DNA of 64,000 nt from Thalassospira tepidiphila MCCC 1A03514 (GTDB lineage Bacteria > Pseudomonadota > Alphaproteobacteria > Rhodospirillales > Thalassospiraceae). How positions within the stretch are numbered: position 1 is the stretch's first letter; each line of letters starts with the position of its first letter. The position numbers were made by a program, and so were the translations under genes. The stretch spans positions 168,259-232,258 of the forward strand of contig NZ_JPVZ01000007.1 of assembly GCF_001662875.1 (NCBI RefSeq). The letters run 5' to 3'. The notes below the pieces were generated by a model. The model made no database searches. It worked only from the letters and a program-made list of their open reading frames with translations, and was not told where the DNA came from. Of this stretch, positions 43,486 to 52,670 are shown in pieces.

Positions 43486-45132
43486 TCATTCAGCAGCAAT
43501 CGTCTTGCCGTCTTTTTCAAGCATTTCGCCCTGTTTGCGTTTGGCAAGAATTTCGCGCGCCTTGGCGTAGCTTTCATCGTGCCAGAAGATCAGGCAGCCA
43601 TTGCAGCCCCGGCCACAGCAGCCCTTGGTGCCAACACGCGGGGTGCGGAAAGAACGTTCTTTCTGGCGATCATCAAGGGCGGTCTGAAGCGCTTCGCGTT
43701 TCGCGTCGTAGCGTTCTTCGTTGCCTTTGCCCATCTCGATCTTGTGGCCTTCCTGATCAAGTTTCAGGCGCTGCCATTCATCTTCCGACAGGGCCTTTTC
43801 CTTGCGCACGATGGTCATCGGCAGGATTTCACGTTTCAGGAATTCCGGGTCTTCCTGTTCAAACAGGCTGAACGGCAGACGGATGCGCGGATGGGTATTG
43901 GCATGCACCGCTTCGCCGACCTTGCCGGTTTTGGCATCGATGAATTCATACATGCGGATGAAGATCGTCTGGCGCGTACGCGGCGGCACGATTTCGATCA
44001 CGTCGCCCGGCAGCATGCGGTTTTTGACCGACATGATAAAGGCGTCGTCTTCGACTTCCTCGATCATTCCGGCAAATTCCCAATCCGACACGTTCGTGTT
44101 GCTGTCATAGCCATGTGCGTAGTTGGTCAGGCGACCGTCATGGAAGGCCAGCGTGTAGCCCCGGTTCGGGATGGTCGCCAGTTCCTTCATATATTCTTCG
44201 GCCGACCAGTTTTCCGGATCCTTGTACCAGTCATCAATCGCCATGCGGTACGCGCGCGCAACAAGCCCGGCGTAATACGGGCTTTTGCCGCGCCCCTCGA
44301 CCTTGAGGCTGTCGACCCCGATTTTCAGGTAATCCTCAAGTTTCGGCATGATGCACAGATCGCGCGAGTTCAGGATGTAGGATCCACGCTCGTCCTCCTG
44401 AATTTCCATCAGCTCGCCCGGACGCATGTCTTCTTCGAGGAAGAAGTCAAACATCTCGAGGTTTTCTTCGGTCAGTTTGAGTTCCTTGACCGTGCCGTCC
44501 TTAAGCTTCATGTGGACCTTGTATTTCCAGCGGCACGAGTTGGCGCATGCCCCCTGGTTCGCACCACGTTCGGCCATGAAGTTCGAAAGCAGGCAACGAC
44601 CGGAATAGGTCATGCACATCGAACCATGCACGAAGGCCTCGATCTTGATGTCCTGGCATTTTTCGCGGATTTCGGTCAGTTCCTCATAGGAAACTTCACG
44701 GCCGAGAACGACCAGCTTGGCACCGATGCTTTGCCAGAATTTGACGGACTGCCACGAACATACGTTTGCCTGTGTCGACACATGCAAATCAAGTTCCGGC
44801 GCATGTTCACGGACAAACATGAAAACACCCGGATCAGCCACGATCAGGCCATCCGGACGGACCTTGCGCACGGTATCGACATATTCCGGAAGCTTGTCGA
44901 TGTCCTTGTTATGCGAAAACAGGTTCAGTGTGAGGTAAACGCGCACACCATGGCTATGGGCGAAATCGATGCCTTCGACCACGTCATCAAGTGACATCTG
45001 GCTTTTAACACGCAGCGACAGGTCCGGCGTGCCCATGTAAACGGCGTCTGCGCCATAGAGCACAGCAACTTTCAGCTTTTCGAGCGAGCCTGCGGGCATC
45101 AGCAATTCGGAACGGCGCGATTGATTACTCAT
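43486..45132 (-). CDS. Peptidase U32 family protein (RlhA/TrhP-like)
   Basis: A 548-residue protein with a TIM-barrel-like U32 core: ELLMPAGSLEKLKVAVLYGA, ADAVYMGTPDLSLR and the FVHGSMCMTYSGRCLLSNFM signature, which carries the family cysteines. SKSPYYAGLVARAYR-like text near 290 also fits the family. U32 proteins act in tRNA or rRNA base hydroxylation (TrhP, RlhA) or in collagenase-like roles; the ordinary role here is probably RNA modification. The C-terminus is extended by about 100 residues ending in GTKGCCGRGCNGC, four cysteines in nine positions. The start is the ATG at 45132; GTG at 45135 is the next codon. Confidence 0.88.
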   Translation of the reverse strand: MSNQSRRSELLMPAGSLEKLKVAVLYGADAVYMGTPDLSLRVKSQMSLDDVVEGIDFAHSHGVRVYLTLNLFSHNKDIDKLPEYVDTVRKVRPDGLIVADPGVFMFVREHAPELDLHVSTQANVCSWQSVKFWQSIGAKLVVLGREVSYEELTEIREKCQDIKIEAFVHGSMCMTYSGRCLLSNFMAERGANQGACANSCRWKYKVHMKLKDGTVKELKLTEENLEMFDFFLEEDMRPGELMEIQEDERGSYILNSRDLCIMPKLEDYLKIGVDSLKVEGRGKSPYYAGLVARAYRMAIDDWYKDPENWSAEEYMKELATIPNRGYTLAFHDGRLTNYAHGYDSNTNVSDWEFAGMIEEVEDDAFIMSVKNRMLPGDVIEIVPPRTRQTIFIRMYEFIDAKTGKVGEAVHANTHPRIRLPFSLFEQEDPEFLKREILPMTIVRKEKALSEDEWQRLKLDQEGHKIEMGKGNEERYDAKREALQTALDDRQKERSFRTPRVGTKGCCGRGCNGCLIFWHDESYAKAREILAKRKQGEMLEKDGKTIAAE

Positions 45133-45292
45133 CACTTGCGGGTCTTTTCTATTTGGTCGTCTGCGGGAAATCTCTCTGGCGCGGCTTCTATCACAGCCTG
45201 CTGCCTGTGCCGATTAAAATCGCATATTTCGCAAGCCTTGCATAGCTATGGCCGTGATGAGCTGCCATGCCGGACTTGCAGGGCGCCAACCA

Positions 45293-45322
45293 AAACACCC
45301 CCGCCAAGGGGCAGGGGTGTTT
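45293..45322 (-). terminator. Terminator after AGCS symporter
   Basis: On the minus strand AAACACCCC and GGGGTGTTT form a stem around a 12-base loop, then TTGG. It lies just downstream of the symporter stop. Confidence 0.6.
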
Positions 45323-45344
45323 GGAATCGTTTCAAAGTTTTGGC

Positions 45345-46865
45345 TTACTTGACCTTCTTGATCTCGCCGCTTTCGATCTTGGCCCAGTATTGTTTGACCT
45401 CACCGCGCACCACCGGCATCAGGAAATAAAGGCCGATGATGTTGGGGATCGCCATGGCAAAGATCATGGAGTCCGAGAAATCAATCACGGGGCCGAGGCT
45501 CATGGACGCACCGACGATCACACACAGGCAGAAGAACAGCTTGAAAATGATCTCCTTGCCCTTGCCTTCACCGACCAGATAGGTCCAGCTTTTCAGCCCG
45601 TAATAGGACCATGACAGCATGGTCGAGAAGGCAAACAGCACGACAGCCAGTGCCAGGATCAGCGGGAACCACGTAAAGGCCGACGCAAACGCCGCCGAGG
45701 TCAGCTCAACCCCGGTCAGGCCGGAATTAAGTTCGCCACTGATGGTGATCACAAGGGCAGTCATGGTGCAGATCACCACCGTATCAATGAACGGTTCAAG
45801 AAGGGCGACATAGCCCTCTGTCACCGGTTCCTTGGTGCGGACGGCTGCGTGGGCGATGGCGGCTGAGCCAATGCCGGCCTCGTTCGAAAACGCTGCACGT
45901 TTAAAGCCTTGGATCAATGCGCCGATTACACCGCCGGCAACACCGGCCCCGGTAAAGGCACCGACAAAGATCTGGGCAAAGGCGTCACCAACCATGGTGA
46001 TGTTCGACAGGATAATGATCATGCCTGCGGTGACGTAAATCACCGCCATAATCGGCACGATCTTTTCGGTCACTTTGGCGATGGATTTGATGCCGCCAAT
46101 GATCACGACGCCAACAATGATTGCCATCACCAAACCAAACAGCCAGCCCGATCCGGCAAGGAAGCTGTTTTCCCCGCCGGTGACATTGACCACCTGCTGG
46201 AAGGCCTGATTGGCCTGAAACATATTGCCGCCGCCAACAGCGCCGCCAATACAGCAGATCGAAAAGACGACGGCCAAGACCTTGCCCAATCCCGGTTTGC
46301 CTTTTTCAGCCAGGCCCTTGGACAGGTAATACATCGGGCCACCCGAAACGCGCCCGTCTTCATATTCGTTACGGTATTTAACGCCCAGCGTACATTCGGT
46401 GAATTTCGATGCCATGCCAAGCAACCCGGCAAGGATCATCCAGAATGTTGCCCCCGGTCCGCCAATCGAAACCGCAACGGCGACACCGGCAATATTGCCA
46501 AGCCCGACCGTGCCCGAAAGGGCGGTGGCAAGGGCCTGAAAGTGGGAAACTTCCCCGGCATCCTCGGGGTGGGAATAGTCGCCCTTGACCAGCGCTATGG
46601 CATGGCCGAAGCGACGGAACTGAACAAAGCCGAAATAAAGCGTGAAAATGGTGGCGGCAACAACAAGCCAGCCGACAATAAGGGGAAACGCCGTGCCGGC
46701 AATCGGCACGGAATAGAACATGGTGCCGGCAATCACATTTGAAATCGGTGCGATTGCCTGATTGATTCTTTCATCAAGGCCGACTTCCTGTGCAAGTGCG
46801 ATTTGCGGCAGGGTGGCCGACATCATTGCAACGGCGCTGGCCGCTGCTGTCTTTTTCCAGAACAT
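45345..46865 (-). CDS. Sodium:alanine/glycine symporter (AGCS family)
   Basis: A 506-residue transporter with about 11-12 helices. The AGCS signature is around [20 protein letters not shown] (about residue 110-130), followed by [40 protein letters not shown] and [20 protein letters not shown] segments near 370. An unusual extra is the N-terminal stretch that reads like a cleavable signal sequence ([20 protein letters not shown], ending IALAQ), which some marine members have. It imports alanine or glycine with sodium. It is followed by its own terminator and stands before the universal stress gene on the same strand. Confidence 0.92.
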   Translation of the reverse strand: MFWKKTAAASAVAMMSATLPQIALAQEVGLDERINQAIAPISNVIAGTMFYSVPIAGTAFPLIVGWLVVAATIFTLYFGFVQFRRFGHAIALVKGDYSHPEDAGEVSHFQALATALSGTVGLGNIAGVAVAVSIGGPGATFWMILAGLLGMASKFTECTLGVKYRNEYEDGRVSGGPMYYLSKGLAEKGKPGLGKVLAVVFSICCIGGAVGGGNMFQANQAFQQVVNVTGGENSFLAGSGWLFGLVMAIIVGVVIIGGIKSIAKVTEKIVPIMAVIYVTAGMIIILSNITMVGDAFAQIFVGAFTGAGVAGGVIGALIQGFKRAAFSNEAGIGSAAIAHAAVRTKEPVTEGYVALLEPFIDTVVICTMTALVITISGELNSGLTGVELTSAAFASAFTWFPLILALAVVLFAFSTMLSWSYYGLKSWTYLVGEGKGKEIIFKLFFCLCVIVGASMSLGPVIDFSDSMIFAMAIPNIIGLYFLMPVVRGEVKQYWAKIESGEIKKVK

Positions 46866-46896
46866 GATGGTTCTCCGGTTTAAATTCGTGATTGCC

Positions 46897-47331
46897 TTAC
46901 GGAACGACAGTGACCGGAACAGGCGACGCCTGAACCAGGGTAAGCGGCAAACTGCCCAGCAGCCGCGCGCTCAATGTCGAACCACCCTTCCTGCCGACGA
47001 TGATCTGGCAGGCGCCTTTGTCTTCGGCGATCTTGCAGATCAACTCGCCGGAATGGCCGTAACGGACTTCCGAAGTTACCGGTATTTTAAGTTTGTTAAG
47101 CGCATCCAACGCGGGCTTGAGGGTTTCCTCCGCCCGCGACAGTTCTTCTGTTCGCCGTTGATGGCGTTCTTCAAGTTCCTGTGTCGACAGGAAGCTGTAG
47201 GGGGACCATTCAAGAACGTAAACCAGATGAATGGCGCAGCCTTCGGCTGTTGCGCGTTTGCCCGCGAATTCCACGGCACGCTGTGCTGCATCTGTTCCGT
47301 CATAGCCCACAAGAATTGGCTGATCGGTCAT
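46897..47331 (-). CDS. Universal stress protein (UspA family)
   Basis: A 144-residue single USP domain from the ATG at 47331, which follows AGGAG by seven bases. The ATP-binding type motif is present: [20 protein letters not shown] at the start and [19 protein letters not shown] near the end, the G-2x-G-9x-G pattern. VTVVP closes the protein as usual. A longer frame to 47412 lacks a ribosome site. It is encoded upstream of the AGCS gene by 31 bases, so the pair could share a transcript; the role is stress endurance, not a specific pathway. Confidence 0.9.
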   Translation of the reverse strand: MTDQPILVGYDGTDAAQRAVEFAGKRATAEGCAIHLVYVLEWSPYSFLSTQELEERHQRRTEELSRAEETLKPALDALNKLKIPVTSEVRYGHSGELICKIAEDKGACQIIVGRKGGSTLSARLLGSLPLTLVQASPVPVTVVP

Positions 47332-47588
47332 GTGCTTCTCCTGATCAGAGACTGAAATGTCGGATAAGGCTCTCCCACTTCCTCTCGCAATACAGGTGTC
47401 GGCCTGTACCATGTCATCCTTGTCCCTGACACCAGCACACGACGGTTCCCCCGAATTTCATTTCCAGCGCCAAGTGAAACGACATCGGGGAATGATACAT
47501 AAAACTGAAACTAATTCGCCAAAAAGTTGAGATATAAAAATAAGATGTTCTGTTTTGGCGTGTGATTTGACGCCCAAACAAAATAAAA

Positions 47589-47609
47589 CGCGCCGAACTT
47601 TTCGGCGCG
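47589..47609 (-). terminator. Terminator after the thioesterase gene
   Basis: On the minus strand CGCGCCGAA, a three-base loop, TTCGGCGCG, then TTTTATTTTG. It sits 50 bases past the thioesterase stop. Confidence 0.85.
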
Positions 47610-47661
47610 CGTGGGAATGTTTTGCAAGAACGCTTAAAAAAAGTGGGTCCGACCGGATCGA

Positions 47662-48036
47662 TCAGGCCTCTAACAAGGCGTCTTCCGGGTCGGGATCAAG
47701 CGGGCGCGGGCGGCCATCCTCGTCAAGGGCGACAAAGGTAAAGATACCTTCGGTCACCTTGTCGGATGTTTCTTCAAACCGGGTCTGGCGCCAGGCCTGC
47801 ACATGGATGCGAAGGGATGTGCGCCCGACATGGATGATTTCGGTGAAGAACGACACTTCATCGCCGACATGAACCGGACGCAGGAACGACATGCTGTCGA
47901 CAAAGACGGTCGCGGTTCGGCCCTTGGCCCGGCGTGCGGCGGCGGTTCCGGCGGCAAGGTCCATTTGCGACATCAACCAGCCGCCACAGATATCCCCGGT
48001 CGGGTTGGTATCAGACGGCATGGCAACGGCACGCAC
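47662..48036 (-). CDS. Acyl-CoA thioesterase (YciA-like hotdog fold), likely with a frameshifted start
   Basis: A 124-residue hotdog-fold thioesterase. Family motifs are AMPSDTNPTGDICGGWLMSQ, MDLAAGTAAARRAKGRTATV, DSMSFLRPVHVGDEVSFFTE and RFEETSDKVTEGIFTFVALD. The only usable in-frame start is GTG at 48036, which begins at MRAVAMPSDTN. E. coli YciA has about 15 more residues there. In another frame an ATG at 48086, with GGAAAG seven bases before it, begins MTLVNEPPT and would join the main frame by a single-base shift in the C-rich stretch around 48045-48060. So the gene is either slightly broken, uses the GTG, or the sequence has an indel error. Confidence 0.8.
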   Translation of the reverse strand: MRAVAMPSDTNPTGDICGGWLMSQMDLAAGTAAARRAKGRTATVFVDSMSFLRPVHVGDEVSFFTEIIHVGRTSLRIHVQAWRQTRFEETSDKVTEGIFTFVALDEDGRPRPLDPDPEDALLEA

Positions 48037-48287
48037 CGACGGTTGACGGTCGGGGAGGGTGTCGGTGGCTCGTTTACAAGGGTCATCGAAGGCTTTCCGA
48101 AGTGGGTTTGTCCGATGACGTTACTTTAGTTTGTCTAAATAAAGCCAGCACAAAATGTTGCCAAATCAGGGACATACCGGATGTCCGGTGGCCTGTAATC
48201 CGATGTGGGTCTGGTGGTGTCGGGCCCCGGTTTTTCGGCGTGGATGCAGGTGTTTTGCGACCCAACCAAGAATTCGGATTTTTAATC

Positions 48288-48303
48288 TTGACCAAATGAT
48301 CAG
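48288..48303. promoter_or_regulatory. RutR-like box before preT
   Basis: TTGACCA-AA-TGATCAG compares with the E. coli RutR consensus TTGACCA-NN-TGGTCAA at 12 of 14 defined positions. It also includes a TTGACC that could serve as -35. RutR releases DNA on binding uracil or thymine; here it would hold back preTA. Confidence 0.6.
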
Positions 48304-48353
48304 GATTGGACATGCTGTATCCGTCAGAGAGAGGCATCTGCACGTGTATCAAC

Positions 48354-48529
48354 CGGGGATAACCCCGAAACTATAACCACACGGCAGATCAAATACTGGG
48401 AAACAATCCGGCTCAAGCCGGACGGATACGCCAAGAATGTCAGTACGAGAGACCCTGAGTTGGTCGGGCCCGCCCGTCCACGCAACGCCATAATTGCATT
48501 CTGATCGCACAGTAGCTGCGATCATTTTT
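48354..48529 (+). promoter_or_regulatory. Structured preT leader with terminator-like hairpin (possible attenuator)
   Basis: On the plus strand: CGGGG-ATAA-CCCCG (48354-48367), CCGGC-TCAA-GCCGG (48408-48421), then TGATCGCA-N7-TGCGATCA followed by five T (48502-48529), 85 bases before the preT ATG. No plus-strand gene lies upstream for several kilobases, so the terminator can act only on the preT transcript itself. No known riboswitch family is recognised. Confidence 0.45.
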
Positions 48530-48614
48530 GGCCCGCGGTCGATTGTAATGTCATTCTTGTTTTGTCTCTCGATGACGTCAGGAGAGGACGCCTTTTTGGC
48601 AGGGAGACAAACAA

Positions 48615-49973
48615 ATGACCACCTTGCAGGCCAAGCAAGCTTCAAAATCCGGTGCCGTTCATGGCGGTGCTGGTCACAATGACGCAGATGACGGCTTTTC
48701 CGATCTGCATCCGGCCTATTCCACGCTTCAGGCCATGGCGGAAAGCAACCGCTGCCTGTATTGCTATGACGCGCCATGCGTGACCGCATGCCCGACATCA
48801 ATCGATATTCCATCCTTCATTCGCAAAATCAGCACCGGCAACCCGGATGGTGCGGCAAAGACCATTTTGTCGGCCAACATCATGGGCGGCACCTGTGCGC
48901 GGGCCTGCCCGACCGAAGTGCTGTGTGAAGAGGCCTGCGTTCGTAACGTCGCCGAAGATACCGCCGTTGAGATCGGCAGCCTGCAACGATACGCGGTTGA
49001 TCATCTGATGGCGCGCGATCTGCCTCATCCGTTCAAACGTGCACCGAAAACCGGCAAGACCATTGCCGTTGTCGGTGCCGGTCCGGCAGGCCTTTCATGT
49101 GCGCATCGTGCGGCGATGCTCGGCCATGACGTTGTCGTGTTCGAAGCCAAGCCGAAACCGGGCGGACTTAATGAATATGGTCTGGCCGCCTATAAGATGA
49201 CCAACGATTTCGCCCAGCGCGAAGTGGAATTCCTTTTGGGCATTGGCGGGATTGAAATCGAATATAACAAGGCGCTTGGCAAGGACATCAACCTTGCCGA
49301 CCTCAAAGCCAAATACGACGCCGTGTTTGTTGGTGTCGGCCTTGGGTCGACCAATGATCTGGGTCTTAAGGGCGAAGATTTCCCGGGCGTTGATGATGCA
49401 ATCAATTTCATCGAAAAACTGCGTCAGACCGAACCGAAATCCGACATGCCGGTTGGCAACAACGTCATCGTCATCGGCGGTGGCAACACCGCAATCGATG
49501 CCGCGGTTCAGGCCAAGCGTCTGGGGGCTGAGGAAGTCACCCTTGTTTACCGCCGGGGTGCGGAAAACATGTCCGCGACCGAGTTCGAACAGGATTTGGC
49601 CAAAACCAACGGCGTTGTCGTGCGTTACTGGGCAAAGCCGGTTGCGATCAAGGCCAATGGCAAGCTGATGGGTATGGAGTTCGAAAAAACCGAACTTGAT
49701 GCCAATGGCAAGCTTGTTGGCACAGGCGAAACCTTTGAAGTGCGTGCAGACCAGATTTTGAAGGCCATCGGACAGAAAATCAAAACCGATGACCTTGCCG
49801 GCATGGAGATCACCGGCGGCAAGATCGTGGTCGATAAAAACTATCAGACAACCGCCCCGGGCGTGTTCGCCGGTGGGGACTGCATCAAGAGTGGCGAAGA
49901 TTTGACTGTTCAGTCGGTCGAAGACGGCAAACAGGCCGCCATCGCCATTGATGCATTCCTGAAATCCGCGTGA
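48615..49973 (+). CDS. preT: NAD-dependent dihydropyrimidine dehydrogenase, subunit PreT
   Basis: A 452-residue flavoprotein, homologous to glutamate synthase small chain. The N-terminal iron-sulfur part carries cysteines 47, 50, 55, 59 (NRCLYCYDAPCVTACPTSID) and 94, 98, 104, 108 (GTCARACPTEVLCEEAC). The FAD motif is VVGAGPAGLSCAHRAAML (about 147) and the NAD(P)H motif VIGGGNTAIDAAVQAKRLG; the second FAD stretch is GVFAGGDCIKSGED. With PreA it reduces uracil and thymine to the 5,6-dihydro forms, the first step of the reductive pathway. GGGAG precedes the start. preA follows after 25 bases. Confidence 0.93.
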   Translation: MTTLQAKQASKSGAVHGGAGHNDADDGFSDLHPAYSTLQAMAESNRCLYCYDAPCVTACPTSIDIPSFIRKISTGNPDGAAKTILSANIMGGTCARACPTEVLCEEACVRNVAEDTAVEIGSLQRYAVDHLMARDLPHPFKRAPKTGKTIAVVGAGPAGLSCAHRAAMLGHDVVVFEAKPKPGGLNEYGLAAYKMTNDFAQREVEFLLGIGGIEIEYNKALGKDINLADLKAKYDAVFVGVGLGSTNDLGLKGEDFPGVDDAINFIEKLRQTEPKSDMPVGNNVIVIGGGNTAIDAAVQAKRLGAEEVTLVYRRGAENMSATEFEQDLAKTNGVVVRYWAKPVAIKANGKLMGMEFEKTELDANGKLVGTGETFEVRADQILKAIGQKIKTDDLAGMEITGGKIVVDKNYQTTAPGVFAGGDCIKSGEDLTVQSVEDGKQAAIAIDAFLKSA

Positions 49974-49998
49974 AACGCTAGCCAAAGGGAGAGAGAAA

Positions 49999-51276
49999 AT
50001 GGCTGATCTAAGCTGCAAAATCGCCGGTATTGATTCGCTAAACCCGTTCTGGCTGGCCTCCGCGCCGCCGACGGACAAGAAATACAACGTCGTTCGTGCC
50101 TTTGAAGCAGGCTGGGGCGGGGTTGTCTGGAAGACGCTGGGCATCGATCCGCCCGTGGTCAACGTATCCTCGCGCTATGGCGCGCACCATGACCAGAACC
50201 GCCGTCTGTTGGGGATCAATAATATCGAGCTGATTTCCGACCGTCCGCTTGCCACCAACCTTCAGGAAATCCGTGAATGCCGGAAAGAATATCCTGATCA
50301 CGTCATCATCGGATCGATGATGGCCCCGATCGAGGAACGCGCCTGGAAGGACCTGGCCCAGCAGATCGCCGAAAGCGGTGTGCATGGGCTTGAGCTTAAC
50401 CTTGGTTGCCCGCACGGCATGTGCGAACGCGGCATGGGCTCGGCCATCGGTCAGGTGCCTGAAATGGTCGAACAGGTCACCCGTTGGGTCAAGGATGCGG
50501 TCGATATTCCGGTCTTTACCAAACTGACCCCGAACATCACCAACATCCTGTGGTCGGCCGAAGCCGCGTTGAAGGGCGGTGCGGATGCCGTATCACTGAT
50601 TAACACCGTTAACTCCATCGTGTCGGTCGATATCGACAACATGATCCCGGAACCGGTTGTTGACGGCAAGGGCACACATGGTGGCTATTGCGGATCGGCG
50701 GTCAAGCCGATTGCGCTGAATATGGTTGCTGAAATCGCCCGCACGCCTGAAACCCGCGATCTTGAGATTTCCGGTATCGGGGGCATCACCACCTGGAAAG
50801 ATGCTGTTGAATTCATGGCGCTGGGATCGAACGCCGTTCAGGTTTGCACGGCTGCGATGATCTATGGCTTCCGCGTGGTTGATGACCTGATTGACGGTAT
50901 GAGCCAGTGGATGGATGACAAGGGCTACACCAGTGTCGAACAGTTCACCCGTGCAGCGGTGCCGCAGGTTTCCGACTGGAACGAGCTTAACATGAACTTC
51001 GACACCAAGGCGGTGATCAACCCGGATAACTGCATCGAGTGCGGTCGTTGCCATATCGCGTGTGAAGATACCTCGCACCAGGCAATCACCATGACCGACA
51101 AGCCCGAAGGCGGCCGTCTGTTTGAAGTGGTCGATGAGGAATGCGTTGGCTGTAACCTTTGCTATCACATCTGCCCGGTGCCCGATTGCATCACCATGGA
51201 ACCGGTCAAGACCGACAAGCCGCCGATGACCTGGCCGGAACATCCGCTTAATCCCATGCGCGTGGCTGCTGAATAA
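49999..51276 (+). CDS. preA: NAD-dependent dihydropyrimidine dehydrogenase, subunit PreA
   Basis: A 425-residue FMN barrel with a ferredoxin tail. The barrel has the pyrimidine site ELNLGCPHGMCERGMGSAIG, in which the cysteine of GMCERGMG is the proton donor, and SGIGGITTWKDAVEFMALGS for FMN phosphate. The tail holds two [4Fe-4S] motifs: CIECGRCHIAC and CVGCNLCYHICPVPDC. Full family length and motif set. It forms the catalytic complex with PreT from the preceding gene, and the M20 hydrolase follows after 41 bases. Confidence 0.94.
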   Translation: MADLSCKIAGIDSLNPFWLASAPPTDKKYNVVRAFEAGWGGVVWKTLGIDPPVVNVSSRYGAHHDQNRRLLGINNIELISDRPLATNLQEIRECRKEYPDHVIIGSMMAPIEERAWKDLAQQIAESGVHGLELNLGCPHGMCERGMGSAIGQVPEMVEQVTRWVKDAVDIPVFTKLTPNITNILWSAEAALKGGADAVSLINTVNSIVSVDIDNMIPEPVVDGKGTHGGYCGSAVKPIALNMVAEIARTPETRDLEISGIGGITTWKDAVEFMALGSNAVQVCTAAMIYGFRVVDDLIDGMSQWMDDKGYTSVEQFTRAAVPQVSDWNELNMNFDTKAVINPDNCIECGRCHIACEDTSHQAITMTDKPEGGRLFEVVDEECVGCNLCYHICPVPDCITMEPVKTDKPPMTWPEHPLNPMRVAAE

Positions 51277-51317
51277 GCCATCTGCGCAAACGCCACCAAA
51301 ACCAAAAGGACTGACGA

Positions 51318-52589
51318 ATGACTGCTCAACCCAGTGTACGTAACCTGTCAATTGATGGTGACCGCCTTTGGGATAGCCTGATGGAAATGGCCAAGATCGG
51401 CAAAACCGCAAAGGACGGCGTTTGCCGTCTGGCGCTGACCGATCTTGACCGTGAAAGCCGTGATCTGTTCATCGACTGGTGCAAGGCAGAGGGCTGCTCG
51501 ATCCGGATCGACAAGATGGGCAATATCTTTGCCCGCCGCGAAGGCCGTAACCCTGATCTGCCGCCAGTGGTGATGGGAAGCCACCTTGATAGCCAGCCAA
51601 CCGGTGGCAAGTATGACGGCGTTTACGGGGTGCTTTCGGGTCTTGAAGTGATCCGCACACTCAATGAAGCCAAATACGAAACCGAAGCGCCGCTTGAAGT
51701 CGTTTGCTGGACGAACGAGGAAGGCTCGCGCTTTGCCCCGGCCATGGTGGCATCTGGCGTCTTTGCAAAGGTGTTTGACCTTGAATACGGTCATTCCCGT
51801 GCGGATGTTGATGGCAAAACCATGGGCGAGGAACTGGAGCGGATCGGCTATATGGGGCCGGACGAGGCGACCATTGATGCCCATCCGATGGGGGCCTATT
51901 TCGAAGCCCATATCGAACAGGGCCCGATCCTTGAAGATGAAGGCAAGGATATCGGTATTGTCACCGATGCCCAGGGCCAGCGTTGGTATGAAATCAAATT
52001 CACCGGTGTCGAGGCCCATGCCGGCCCGACCCCGATGAAAACCCGCAAGGATGCATTGCTTGGTGCGGCACGCGTGGTTGATCTGGTCAACAAGATCGGT
52101 CTGGATCGCTCCCCGCTTGCCTGTGCGACGGTCGGCATGATGCAAATCCATCCGAACTCGCGCAACGTCATCCCGGGCGAGGTGTTCTTTACCGTCGATT
52201 TCCGTCATCCCGACGATGCGGTTCTGGCCGATATGGACAAGGCGCTGCGTGAAGGTGTCGAAAAGATTGCCAAGGAGATCGGCCTTCAGACCGAGCTTGA
52301 GCAGATCTTCTATTACGCACCGGTGCCGTTCGATAAATCCTGTGTCGATGCGGTGCGCATGGGGGCAGAACTTGGCGGGTTCTCTGCGCGTGAAATCGTC
52401 TCGGGGGCGGGGCATGATGCCTGCTATTTGGCGCAAGTGTGCCCGACCGCGATGATTTTCATCCCGTGTGTTGATGGCATTTCACATAACGAGATCGAAG
52501 AAGTCCACAAACACTGGTCGGATGCCGGTGGTCAGGTTCTGCTGCATGCAGTTCTGGCCAAGGCCGATGAAACGGTGATGCAAAAATAG
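51318..52589 (+). CDS. M20-family hydrolase, N-carbamoyl-beta-alanine/L-amino-acid amidohydrolase type
   Basis: A 423-residue zinc amidohydrolase of the carbamoylase/beta-ureidopropionase group. Metal and catalytic motifs are GSHLDSQPTGGKYDG, CWTNEEGSRFAPAM, YFEAHIEQGPILED, TGVEAHAGPTPMKTRKDALL (dimer-domain histidine), SGAGHDACYLAQ and HNEIEEV. AAAAGGA precedes the ATG. In the pyrimidine pathway it would turn N-carbamoyl-beta-alanine into beta-alanine, CO2 and ammonia. A nitrilase-type enzyme at 57291 does the same reaction, so one of the two may serve another carbamoyl compound such as hydantoin products or ureidoisobutyrate. It is the last gene of the preTA operon and is followed by a terminator. 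Confidence 0.87.
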   Translation: MTAQPSVRNLSIDGDRLWDSLMEMAKIGKTAKDGVCRLALTDLDRESRDLFIDWCKAEGCSIRIDKMGNIFARREGRNPDLPPVVMGSHLDSQPTGGKYDGVYGVLSGLEVIRTLNEAKYETEAPLEVVCWTNEEGSRFAPAMVASGVFAKVFDLEYGHSRADVDGKTMGEELERIGYMGPDEATIDAHPMGAYFEAHIEQGPILEDEGKDIGIVTDAQGQRWYEIKFTGVEAHAGPTPMKTRKDALLGAARVVDLVNKIGLDRSPLACATVGMMQIHPNSRNVIPGEVFFTVDFRHPDDAVLADMDKALREGVEKIAKEIGLQTELEQIFYYAPVPFDKSCVDAVRMGAELGGFSAREIVSGAGHDACYLAQVCPTAMIFIPCVDGISHNEIEEVHKHWSDAGGQVLLHAVLAKADETVMQK

Positions 52590-52620
52590 GGTCCCGATAT
52601 ATCACGGTGACCAAACACAA

Positions 52621-52650
52621 AGCAGGGCGTTGTGTGCGCCCTGCTTTTTT
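52621..52650 (+). terminator. Intrinsic terminator after the M20 hydrolase
   Basis: AGCAGGGCG, a seven-base loop, CGCCCTGCT and then TTTTT. It also faces the convergent binding-protein gene. Confidence 0.92.
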
Positions 52651-52670
52651 ATTGTGGCAACACGCCGCCG

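Larger units (their letters stand above)
48037..48614. other. 578-base intergenic region before preT
   Basis: Holds the thioesterase promoter side, the RutR-like box at 48288, two small hairpins and a terminator-like hairpin. No open frame in it looks real. Confidence 0.6.

Noticed and set aside
43477..44994. 505-codon plus-strand frame over the peptidase U32 gene
   Set aside because: Mirror frame of the U32 gene with Phe/Gly/His-rich text and no domain.
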